Made by a program: the position numbers and the translations under genes. A stretch of DNA of 51,128 nucleotides from Deltaproteobacteria bacterium (GTDB lineage: Bacteria; Myxococcota_A; Polyangia; Polyangiales; Polyangiaceae). The notes under the pieces were generated by a model that saw nothing but the letters and a program-made list of their open reading frames with translations, did no database searches and was not told the origin of the DNA. The DNA lies in NCBI GenBank assembly GCA_016209145.1, contig JACQWT010000096.1, positions 1-51,128 of the forward strand, read 5' to 3'. Below are positions 32,301 to 39,226 of this stretch, piece by piece (the first letter of the stretch is position 1; every line of letters begins with the position of its first letter).

Positions 32301-32847
32301 TCTCGAAGCACTCGTCGAACTTCGTGCTCAGCTCGTCCTGCCACTGGATGGTGAGCGGCGCCGGGCAGAGGATCAGCGTGCGCTCGACCGCGCCCCGGAG
32401 CTTGAGCTCCTTGAGGAGCAGCCCCGCCATGATCGTCTTGCCCGCGCCGGGATCGTCGGCCAAGAGGAAGCGGAGCCTCGCCTGCGGCAGCATCCGCTCG
32501 TAGACCGCCTCGAGCTGGTGCGGCAGGGCCTCGATGCCGGCGAGCGAGACGGCGAAGTGCGGGTCCCAGGCGTAGGCCAGGCGGATGCGAACCGACTCCA
32601 CCAGCAGGAACTGCTTCTCGGGGTCGACGAAGGCCGCCGGCCCAGGCGCGGCCGCGGCCTGCACCGCGGCCAGGAGCTCCGTCCGGCCGACCGTGGCGTC
32701 CTTGGGCTCGCCGCGGGCTGTCCGAACCCGCAGCAGCAGCGTCTCGCCGTAGTCCTCGACCGCCTCGACCGTCACCGGGTCGGCGAAGTGACCCGGCAGG
32801 TGGATGCGGCAGCCGATGGCAGCGCTCAGCGGGTCGTCCTCGGACAT
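29359..32847 (-). CDS. SNF2-type DNA helicase/translocase with DUF3883-like C-terminus
   Basis: 1162 aa from ATG 32847 (ATG 32880 also possible). Walker A is LLADDPGAGKTIMAG (131-138 core) and the DEAH box is at 231-234 in VILDEAHK; SNF2 motifs VI (EQRMGRIHRFGQ) and III (LFLTATPNQGN) are present. The last about 100 residues (GSGFDLRSVSP, RRIEVKG, LSPNEWRQAQRL, YWLYVVW) match DUF3883, a domain with a D...E-x-K arrangement reminiscent of PD-(D/E)XK nucleases. It is the first gene of the operon and probably recognises or translocates on invading DNA. Comparable helicases occur in DISARM and in helicase-methylase-ATPase systems. Confidence 0.93.
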   Translation of the reverse strand: MSEDDPLSAAIGCRIHLPGHFADPVTVEAVEDYGETLLLRVRTARGEPKDATVGRTELLAAVQAAAAPGPAAFVDPEKQFLLVESVRIRLAYAWDPHFAVSLAGIEALPHQLEAVYERMLPQARLRFLLADDPGAGKTIMAGLLLKELKLRGAVERTLILCPAPLTIQWQDELSTKFDECFEIVDSHAARGQLGASPWSRFPQCISSLDFAKQDHIRPELLRERWDLVILDEAHKAATASLDEPTERYKLVRELVDRAERLLFLTATPNQGNPQQFHNLLSLLDEHAFRSEKAVKLLLKQEDSPWILRRMKEELRDFDGKKLFVKRHAFTQDFTLSEHEWALYEAVTDYINTFLPRAAGRKKQSTALVRMVFQRRMASSLRAIRLSVQKRYDRLRSLVDELTGLPQAQRDKRLRELANLPLDPEKEADDETEDALDEAAQQAVVAERWDQLRDEVSALARLLELGVATEKRGVESKLNKLFRCLERAEFEEVREKNGKLLIFTEQCATMDCLRESLEAKGYRCCVIHGGMDARARKEAQREFRLQAQICIGTDAAGEGINLQFCHLMINYDMPWNPTRLEQRMGRIHRFGQKREVYVFNFVAVSGPRGPAEQPVVEGRVLERLLAKLDEIRGAIGDRVFDVIGMLLRLNNVNLEDVLREATYNPGLLDDYIDEIEKISQERLAEYEEATGIALARRNVDLGRIRGANYESEERRLMPEYVEGFFLRAAEHVGLRVARRTNPALLRIDHVPQKLTARSLLAVRQRGEPLKSYPKLSFIKRELMKAENMDGELLSPGHALYAAVDEVLGLDLRPLQAGTSFWLDPRVERPYRLHFFELELEGESLGDPGEPPRTVPVHARLVAVQELAEGELALAQPDILHDLTATTQDGAVPDGPWAGPPTPEELRRIEGWVRARVQHPLVESHRQDRAREVEIRRRFLDEAFAASIRAAQRKQMELHARVMDGEKEATLARDEASKAVANLDATREHRMRGLAHMAVVRSGRVAHVGSALVAPVTTEAGAGMRRDPEVELFAIELAIRHERSRGWTVSEIWKLNDGSGFDLRSVSPPDERGLRQVRRIEVKGRAGDRGEVALSPNEWRQAQRLRETYWLYVVWGCKTGCPRMKMIHDPWTQLREHIREVVAVKGYYIAAAALTGAEGQEWAG

Positions 32848-33038
32848 GGCGTTTCCCGTGGCACGCAGCGGCGCACCCATCTCCGCTCGCTGCCGGTGCC
32901 CTCACCGCTCATGGTGGCGGACGGTACCAGGGCGGACGAGCAGCCGCCACGGTGATGTTGCGGTCGAGCCGGGCCACGGGGCCGGGGAAGCGCGCGGGGC
33001 GAAGGACGGCGAGGGGGGCGACCGTTGTGCCCGCCAGC

Positions 33039-33350
33039 CTACGCGGAACGCAGCCGGCCCGCGCCATGTTCCACGCCGGCGTCCGCCAGGGCCTGCCGGA
33101 GCTGTACGCCCTGCTGCCTGCTCAGCACGCACTCGAAGTGCTTCGTCTCGAACACCCACGGCCCGTCCCGGGCGATCTGCGCCGATAGCTCGCTCGCCAC
33201 GATCGGGTCGTTGCTGCCAGCCGCCGTCGGCATCGGGTAGACGCTCAGCGCGCCGCCATCCCAGCCCGCGACCGCGTCGCCGAGCTTCTCCCCCAGCCCG
33301 AGCCGGCTCACGATCTCCGCCAGCGCCGACCTTCGTTCCGCGGACGTCAT
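33039..33350 (-). CDS. Hypothetical protein, about 103 aa
   Basis: ATG 33350 opens a frame with protein-like composition: MTSAERRSALAEIVSRLGLG, AVAGWDGGALSVYPMP, DGPWVFETKHFECVLS, then RQQGVQLRQALADAGV. It has no signal peptide or membrane segment, and I do not recognise a family. It lies 191 bp upstream of the helicase on the same strand and may be the first gene or a regulator of that operon, or cargo of the adjacent integrase. The longer upstream frame is not protein-like. 32848-33038 and 33351-33558 hold nothing I can assign. Confidence 0.5.
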   Translation of the reverse strand: MTSAERRSALAEIVSRLGLGEKLGDAVAGWDGGALSVYPMPTAAGSNDPIVASELSAQIARDGPWVFETKHFECVLSRQQGVQLRQALADAGVEHGAGRLRSA

Positions 33351-33558
33351 GTCGGGCGCTGGTAGCCGGGCGTGCGGGAGGACGCAAGCGTTCGCCCCCG
33401 TTCGGCCACCGCATCTCGCACCGAGGCGCGGCCGACCGTGCGGCGAACTTGGACAGCGGTCTGGTTGGGAGCCCTCCGGCAAGCCGAGCGACTGGGCGTC
33501 ATCCGTGATGCCACCCACGCGCCGAGCTGCCGGCCTCCCATCAGCCATCTCCTCGGGT

Positions 33559-34776
33559 ATGCTCGCACCGTGGAAGAGAACAGCCGAGCGAGTCAACCTC
33601 GGCACTACGAACCAGGCCGCAGCGCGGGCGAAGCTGCGGCGCTTGGTGGCTGGCGCGCTCGGCGCCGAGCAGGCGGCGGCGCCGGCGACGGTGGCGAGCT
33701 ACGCCGAGCAGCACTTCGCCGCACGCCAGGGACGCGGCATCGGCAGTGCCGGCAAGGAGCGGGCGCTGTTCGCGCGCTACTGGGCCGACGCGATCGGGCC
33801 GCTGCCGCTGCCGGAGGTGCGGTCAAGCCACGTCCGCGCCGTGCTCGAAGCCGCAGCCCAGGGGAGCGTGCTCGGCCAGCACGGTGAACGGCTCACCAAG
33901 CGCAGCATCGCCGGGCTTCGCGCTGTCGTGCTCCAGATGTTCGACGCCGCTTGGCAAGCTGAGCTCGTCTCCGAGAACCCCGTCTCTCGCGTGAAGCTCA
34001 AGGCGATCTGCCCCCGGGGCGAGGACTACAAGCAACGCTCCGTGCTGACGGACGCCGAGCTTGGCCAACTGCTCGGCTGCCCCGACGTGGGCCCCGAGCT
34101 CAAGATGCTGGTGCTCATGAGCCGCACGATCGGCGGCATGCGCACGTCGGACTTGCACGCGCTCGACTGGACGGCGTTCGGCCCCGACTTCTCGACGCTG
34201 CGCGTCCCGCGGCACAAGACCCGCAACGAGCGGGGCGCGCAAGAGCTCGACGTGCCCGCGGCCGTCGTGCCCTTCGTCGAAGCGTGGTGGCGCGCGCTGG
34301 GCTCGCCGCAGGCCGGCCCCGTGTTCCCCTGCCGCAAGGGCCCGCGCGCCGGCCAGGCCAAGAGCATGGACAATAGCTACGCGGCACGGCTGCGCAAGGC
34401 CCTGCTCGTTGCCGGCGTCGAGCGTCACGAGCTGCACCATGAGACGGCCGACACGTTGCCGGTGGACTTCCACAGCACGCGGCGCGCCTACTGCACCGCG
34501 CTCGCCCGCGCGAACGTCGCCACGTCCGTGGCGCAAGTGCTCGCGGGGCACAGCGATCCCAAGGTTCACCAGCGCTACGTCAACGCCGCGACGATCCGTG
34601 CGCTGCCCGCGGCCGCCATGCCGGCGCTGCCCGCGCTGGCGGGGGGAGTTTCTGCGTCGTCCGCGCAGAAACTCGACGGGCCCGTTTCGGAAAGTCCTTT
34701 GATTCTCGGCTCCAGCTGCTGGACTCGAACCAGCGACCCGGCGGTTAACAGCCGCCTGCTCTACCGACTGAGCTAA
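33559..34776 (+). CDS. Tyrosine recombinase / integrase next to tRNA-Asn
   Basis: About 405 aa if started at ATG 33559; the start is uncertain because the frame is open upstream without recognisable sequence. The full catalytic set is present: R195 (GGMRTSDL), H305 and R308 (DFHSTRRAY), H331 (LAGHSDPKVHQ) and nucleophile Y340 (QRYVNA). A SAM-like core-binding domain covers about 45-130. The reading frame continues about 65 residues past the tyrosine and runs antisense through the tRNA-Asn gene to stop at 34776, so the last residues (CWTRTSDPAVNSRLLYRLS) are the complement of the tRNA. This is the usual geometry of an island integrase beside its tRNA attachment site. Confidence 0.88.
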   Translation: MLAPWKRTAERVNLGTTNQAAARAKLRRLVAGALGAEQAAAPATVASYAEQHFAARQGRGIGSAGKERALFARYWADAIGPLPLPEVRSSHVRAVLEAAAQGSVLGQHGERLTKRSIAGLRAVVLQMFDAAWQAELVSENPVSRVKLKAICPRGEDYKQRSVLTDAELGQLLGCPDVGPELKMLVLMSRTIGGMRTSDLHALDWTAFGPDFSTLRVPRHKTRNERGAQELDVPAAVVPFVEAWWRALGSPQAGPVFPCRKGPRAGQAKSMDNSYAARLRKALLVAGVERHELHHETADTLPVDFHSTRRAYCTALARANVATSVAQVLAGHSDPKVHQRYVNAATIRALPAAAMPALPALAGGVSASSAQKLDGPVSESPLILGSSCWTRTSDPAVNSRLLYRLS

Positions 34777-34782
34777 GCTGGA
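34710..34782 (-). tRNA. tRNA-Asn (anticodon GTT)
   Basis: A complete 73-nt cloverleaf on the minus strand: acceptor TCCAGCT/AGCTGGA, D stem GCTC/GAGC, anticodon stem GGCGG/CCGCC with loop CTGTTAA (anticodon GTT), T stem GCTGG/CCAGC with loop TTCGAGT, discriminator G. CCA is not encoded. Its 3' half is overlapped by the integrase coding sequence on the other strand and is the likely attB/attL site of an integrated element lying to its left. Confidence 0.97.
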
Positions 34783-34814
34783 TTGGGACTGCGGGAGGCT
34801 AGGGACCTCCGGCG

Positions 34815-34837
34815 GCGTCAAGATCGGATCTTGACGC
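34815..34837. promoter_or_regulatory. Perfect 23-nt palindrome upstream of tRNA-Asn
   Basis: Inverted repeat GCGTCAAGATC-G-GATCTTGACGC, with 11-bp arms, lies 33 bp upstream of the tRNA 5' end. Each arm contains TTGACG, a fair -35 box; the minus-strand copy points toward the tRNA. It could be an operator or part of the tRNA promoter, or a terminator for read-through between the convergent elements. Confidence 0.5.
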
Positions 34838-34924
34838 GAAACCACGCCGAGCGCCAGCGCGACGTGGGGGTGGCGACCGCCAATCGTTCGACGTGCGCCC
34901 TCCCGGCTGTCGCAGCGCACACTG

Positions 34925-35830
34925 TTAGCGCGCCTTCGGTTTCGTCTTGGCCTTCGGTGCCTTCTTCTTCGTGGTCGCCGAGGATCGCCGTGCCGCGGGT
35001 CTCGCCGGCGTCACCACGCCCGCCGCAGCGAACACAGGCTTCGCCGGGCGACGAGCCTTGGTTGGCTTCGCCGGTGCTCGCGCCGCGTCCGGTGCTTGCT
35101 CTTCGCTGCTCGTGCCCATCTCCAGCCCGAACAGCTCCGACAGACCGCCGGCGGCCAGGACCTTGTCTTGCGCGGGCCCCTGCTTTGACAGAGGCAGCCC
35201 CTTGCCCGCCTTGGCGATGAGAGCCTTCTCATCGACCTTGCGCAGCCTGAAGAGGAGCTCGGGCTGCTCGTCGAGCCGGGCGCCGATGCCGTAGAACACG
35301 GCCGCGACGTGCTTGCACATCGAGGCCCAGTCCGGACAACTGCACGAGAACTGGATCTCGGCCGGCGCGGGGAACAAGCCGGTCTTCTGCTGGCAGATGC
35401 GCGCCATGACGCCCTGGGAGAAGCGCCCCTGCAGCAGCTCGACCAACGAGTCGATCGCGCCCGCGCAGTCGGTACAGATCGAAGTCCAGCGCGCCTTCGG
35501 CACGGCCGACACCTTCACCGCTACCTTGTAGAGGTCCGAGCCGCTGACCCTGGCGCTGACCTCGCCCGGCGCGATCTGGAGGTCGACCACCGAGCCGCCA
35601 CGCACGTAGGCACGGCCGCGCGGCAGGCGGTTCGAGAAGTCGCTGTAGCGCTCGAGGTTGTCACACCACGCCTTGCCCCAGAACGTCCGGGCGATGGTGC
35701 GGCCCTCGAGCACCACCGGAGAGACCGGGTGGCCCTTCTTCTTGAGCTTCTGCATCTCGCGCTCGGCCTTGCGCCGCCGCTCGGCCACGGAAACGTAGGG
35801 TCTCCAGCGGTAGTGGTCGTAGTAACCCAT
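34925..35830 (-). CDS. SWIM zinc-finger protein partnered with SNF2 helicase
   Basis: 301 aa from ATG 35830. The zinc ligands are in CSCPDWASMCKH (C163, C165, C172, H174), the CxC...CxH SWIM signature. Upstream conserved parts are TFWGKAWCDNLERYSDFSNR and GRAYVRGGSVVDLQI. The C-terminus (about 235-301) is a Lys/Ala/Pro-rich basic tail ending KAKTKPKAR, reminiscent of histone H1-like nucleic-acid binding tails. SWIM proteins of this type are commonly encoded beside bacterial SNF2 helicases; here the spacing is 3 bp. Likely role: DNA-binding accessory of the helicase. Confidence 0.9.
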   Translation of the reverse strand: MGYYDHYRWRPYVSVAERRRKAEREMQKLKKKGHPVSPVVLEGRTIARTFWGKAWCDNLERYSDFSNRLPRGRAYVRGGSVVDLQIAPGEVSARVSGSDLYKVAVKVSAVPKARWTSICTDCAGAIDSLVELLQGRFSQGVMARICQQKTGLFPAPAEIQFSCSCPDWASMCKHVAAVFYGIGARLDEQPELLFRLRKVDEKALIAKAGKGLPLSKQGPAQDKVLAAGGLSELFGLEMGTSSEEQAPDAARAPAKPTKARRPAKPVFAAAGVVTPARPAARRSSATTKKKAPKAKTKPKAR

Positions 35831-35833
35831 GCC

Positions 35834-38542
35834 TCACTCCTTCATCGCGGCGTTGAGGTCGAGGGCGACAAGCCGCAATAGCTCCTCGTCCTTCATCTCG
35901 GTCAGGCTGAGCTCGGCGCCGCCTTCGAGCAGCTCCTGCGAGAGCTGCTTCTTCGATTCGATGAGCTCGTCGATCTTCTCCTCGACGGTGCCCCGGCAGA
36001 CGAACTTGTGGACCAGCACGTTCTTCGTCTGCCCGATGCGGAACGCGCGGTCGGTGGCCTGGTTCTCGACGGCCGGGTTCCACCAGCGATCGAAATGGAT
36101 CACGTGCGAGGCGGCGGTGAGGTTGAGCCCCGAGCCGCCCGCCTTGAGCGACAGCACGAAGAACGGCACCGACTCGTCCTCCTGGAAGCGCTCGACCAGG
36201 AGCTTGCGCTTCTTCACCTCGGTCTCGCCGTGGAGCACGAGGCCCGGGCGACCAAACACTGTGCCGAGGAACGAGGCAAGCGGCGCGGTGACCTCGCGGA
36301 ACTGGGTGAAGACCAGTGCCTTGTCCTGCTTGCTGGCGATCACCTCGCCGAGCTCGCGCAGACGCGCCCACTTGCCGCTGTCGTCCTCGGCCCAGGCGCC
36401 GTCGCCCAACCACTGCGAGGGGTGGTTGCAGATCTGCTTGAAACGCATGAGGAAGGCGAGCACCAACCCCCTGCGCTTGATCCCCTCGGAGCCGCCGAGC
36501 TGCTCGCCGAGCTCCCCCACGGCCTGCTGGTAGAGCGCGGCCTGCCTGCGGCTGAGCTGGCAGAAGGCCTTGACCTCGGTCTTGTCGGGCAGATCGGAGA
36601 TGACGTTTCGGTCGGTCTTGAGGCGCCGCAGAAGGTAGGGTCGCACTAGATCGCGCAGCGGGCCGTAAGGGTTCTGCGGCTTGTCGGTGAGCCTCTTGGT
36701 GTAGCTCGTGAACTCCTTGGCCGAGCCGAGGAGCCCCGGGTTGATGAAGTCGAAGATCGACCAGAGGTCACCGAGCCGGTTCTCGATCGGCGTGCCGGTG
36801 AGCGCGATCCGCGCCCGCGCGTGTAGCTTCTTCGCCGCGCGCGTCTGCTTGGCGTCCGAGTTCTTGATCGCCTGGGCCTCGTCGAGCACGGCGAGATGCC
36901 ATGACGTGGTCGCGAGCCAGGGGATGCGCCGGAGCGAGCCGTAGCTCGTGATCACGAGATCGATGCTCGTGAGGCGCGAAGGCCCGATCGACCTCAGCTC
37001 GTCGTTCGTCATGGCCGACGGGTGCGCCACCATGGCCGCAAGGCCCGGGGCGAACCGCTCCATCTCGGCGGCCCAGTTGGCGAGCAGCGAGGCGGGAGCC
37101 ACGAGCAGGCTCGGCCGCCGCGCGTCGTTCTGCGCCCGGCGCAATACGAGCAAGAGCGACAGCACCTGGATGGTCTTGCCGAGCCCCATGTCGTCCGCGA
37201 GGCAGGCCCCTAGGCCGAGGCGCGAGAGAAGATGGAGCCAACGGACACCGACTTGCTGGTAGGGACGCAGCGTGCCGTGCAGCTCGCGCCCCGGATCGAC
37301 CTTGTCGAGCTCGTCGGGCGAGCGCAGCGCTTTGAGGGTGTCGGCCAGCCAGGGTCCGGCGACGACGCGCGACCAGTCGGTATCGGCACCGCTCGCGGCA
37401 CCGTCCTGGGTGACATCCGCCCCGGCCAGCATCCGCATCGCCTCGGCGAAGGAGAGGCCGCCATCGGCCGCGAGCCGTTCGGCCTCTTGGAACCGTCCCA
37501 TCATCCGCTCGATCCGCTCGCGATCCACCTCGACCCACTGGCCGCGAATGAGGGCGAGCCCGCTGGCGCCGGCCAGGATCTCCTTCACTTCGGCATAGGT
37601 GAGCTTCCGGCCGTCGAGCGTGACCTCCATGCGAAAATCGAGCAGCGCGCCGGTGCCGAGCGCGGACGGGGCCTTGGCTCCAACCGTGGCCGTCACCTGG
37701 GGCCGGGACGGACGGCCAGCTCTCCAGGTCGCCGGCATGCGAACGACGACGCCGGCGCGCTCCAGCTCTGCAACGTCGCCGAGGAAGCGAAAGGCCTCGT
37801 GCGGCGACCAGCGCAGCGGGTGGAAGATCTCGCCCGCGTCGACCATCTGCTTGAGCCAGCCGCAGCGCCCGGCCGCGCACTGGACCGGGATCAGGAGCGA
37901 GAGGAGCTTGTCCTTGTTGGCCGCGCCCGCGTACTCGCGCAGGGCCTGGCCGAGAGGCAGGTGCTGGGCCTTGCCGTGCGCCGAGAGGCGATGGGTGTAG
38001 GTCGCAAGGAAGGCGAAGGGGGCCTGCTCGTCCTTGCGGTTCTCGGCAAGGTTGAAGTGCACCCGCCCGACCACGTTCCAGGCCGGGTTCAGGCGCTTGA
38101 GGAAGTCCTGCAGCGGCGTCTTCGCCTCGGCGAGCTCGGCGGTGAAGGCCTCGCCGAGCCCAGCCCAGAGATTGCGAAGGACATCGACCGTCAGATATTC
38201 CGCGCCGGGCATGAGGGGAGCGGCCGCAGCCAGCGCCTCCAGATCCGCCGGAGGGGGCGGCAGGTCGATGTCGTGGCCCTCGGTGTCGGGTCGAGTACAG
38301 AGCGCCGTGACCAAGCGACTGCCGAGCTCGCGCCAGTACGCAAAGACCGGCGGAAGAACCTGGCCGATCTCGGCGGCTCCAAGCCGGAGAAGCCCATGCC
38401 CGGCTCCCCGATCGAACGCTTGCAGGATGCGCTCGCCGAGCGCCGGATCGAGCGCAGGGGCGTCGTCCAGCGGCACGACCACAAGGCGGCCGTGGGGCGT
38501 GAGAGAGGGGGTCAGCCGGAGCTCGGTCGAAGTGGCCGTCAT
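35834..38542 (-). CDS. SNF2-family DEAD/DEAH helicase
   Basis: 902 aa from ATG 38542. Helicase motifs: I CLADDMGLGKTIQVLSLLL, II VLDEAQAIKN, III ALTGTPIENRLGDLWSIFDF, V GGSGLNLTAASHVIHFDRWW, VI ATDRAFRIGQ. The N-terminal about 400 residues are a bacterial SNF2-specific extension. This is a full-length double-stranded-DNA translocase that likely remodels protein-DNA complexes; the physiological role in bacteria is largely unknown. It forms a two-gene operon with the SWIM protein. Confidence 0.94.
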   Translation of the reverse strand: MTATSTELRLTPSLTPHGRLVVVPLDDAPALDPALGERILQAFDRGAGHGLLRLGAAEIGQVLPPVFAYWRELGSRLVTALCTRPDTEGHDIDLPPPPADLEALAAAAPLMPGAEYLTVDVLRNLWAGLGEAFTAELAEAKTPLQDFLKRLNPAWNVVGRVHFNLAENRKDEQAPFAFLATYTHRLSAHGKAQHLPLGQALREYAGAANKDKLLSLLIPVQCAAGRCGWLKQMVDAGEIFHPLRWSPHEAFRFLGDVAELERAGVVVRMPATWRAGRPSRPQVTATVGAKAPSALGTGALLDFRMEVTLDGRKLTYAEVKEILAGASGLALIRGQWVEVDRERIERMMGRFQEAERLAADGGLSFAEAMRMLAGADVTQDGAASGADTDWSRVVAGPWLADTLKALRSPDELDKVDPGRELHGTLRPYQQVGVRWLHLLSRLGLGACLADDMGLGKTIQVLSLLLVLRRAQNDARRPSLLVAPASLLANWAAEMERFAPGLAAMVAHPSAMTNDELRSIGPSRLTSIDLVITSYGSLRRIPWLATTSWHLAVLDEAQAIKNSDAKQTRAAKKLHARARIALTGTPIENRLGDLWSIFDFINPGLLGSAKEFTSYTKRLTDKPQNPYGPLRDLVRPYLLRRLKTDRNVISDLPDKTEVKAFCQLSRRQAALYQQAVGELGEQLGGSEGIKRRGLVLAFLMRFKQICNHPSQWLGDGAWAEDDSGKWARLRELGEVIASKQDKALVFTQFREVTAPLASFLGTVFGRPGLVLHGETEVKKRKLLVERFQEDESVPFFVLSLKAGGSGLNLTAASHVIHFDRWWNPAVENQATDRAFRIGQTKNVLVHKFVCRGTVEEKIDELIESKKQLSQELLEGGAELSLTEMKDEELLRLVALDLNAAMKE

Positions 38543-38879
38543 CTTGGCGCGTCCTCCCCGGGACTTGGGATCATCGATCCACCTCTACCTGCCGGCTGGC
38601 CCGCGCGCAGCGGGGTGTGCCTCGCACTTGCCTCGGCGACGAGCTTCGCCATCCCGGATGCGCGAAGTAGCCTGGAGTGGGTATTCCTGCAATCGCCATT
38701 ACGACAACCAGGAGATCCGTTTCGTGCTGCCCGAGAAGGGTGTCGGGCGTTAGCGGCCGTTAGCGGCCGACACCCCTGCGCCGTTGCAGCGCGACCGCCA
38801 AGTCCGCGGAAGCACGCGCCGATGCCCCGTCGAAAGACCGTGGCACGCGCCGTGCTTTGTCCCCGTGCGGAGGTGACCC
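38543..38879. other. Intergenic region with one hairpin
   Basis: This 337-bp divergent intergenic region must contain promoters for the SNF2 operon and the XPB operon. I see no gene. A 9-bp inverted repeat GGGTGTCGG / CCGACACCC (38738-38746, 38767-38775) encloses a 10-bp tandem duplication of CGTTAGCGGC (38748-38767). Confidence 0.55.
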
Positions 38880-39215
38880 ATGACGCAGACGAACGAGACT
38901 GGGCAGAGGCACAAGGATCTGTGGACCCTGGCCTTGGACCGGATCTGTGGAGACGACCAGGCGCGGCGGGAGCTGTTGTGGCTGCGCGCGCACGAGAGCG
39001 GCGACGGCCGCGCGGCGGAGCTGCTGGAGCGCATCGATCCGACCCTGCGTGAGCGCATGCGGAGCGTGGAGGCCGAGTACCTGGCGCGTGGCTTCGAGCT
39101 CGATTCGCCCGAGAGCCGGCGGCACGGCTACGGCCGGATGTACGACGACTGCTACCGCCGCCACGCTCGCCGGCTGCTCGGCGCGCCCGCCAGCGGGCCG
39201 TGCGCGGCGGCGTGA
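38880..39215 (+). CDS. Small helical protein preceding the XPB helicase
   Basis: 111 aa from ATG 38880, with a near-perfect ribosome-binding site (GGAGGTGA, about 4-5 nt spacing). It is charged and Arg-rich (LWTLALDRICGDDQARRELL, GYGRMYDDCYRRHARRLLG), soluble, probably all-helical. I do not recognise a family. Its end lies 11 bp before the preferred helicase start, so it is the first gene of the XPB-Bax1 operon and a candidate third component. Confidence 0.75.
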   Translation: MTQTNETGQRHKDLWTLALDRICGDDQARRELLWLRAHESGDGRAAELLERIDPTLRERMRSVEAEYLARGFELDSPESRRHGYGRMYDDCYRRHARRLLGAPASGPCAAA

Positions 39216-39226
39216 GGGAGGCGGCC

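Noticed and set aside
34705-34776. C-terminal tail CWTRTSDPAVNSRLLYRLS of the integrase as a functional domain
   Set aside because: It is simply the complement of the tRNA-Asn gene; kept as the formal 3' end but not a domain.
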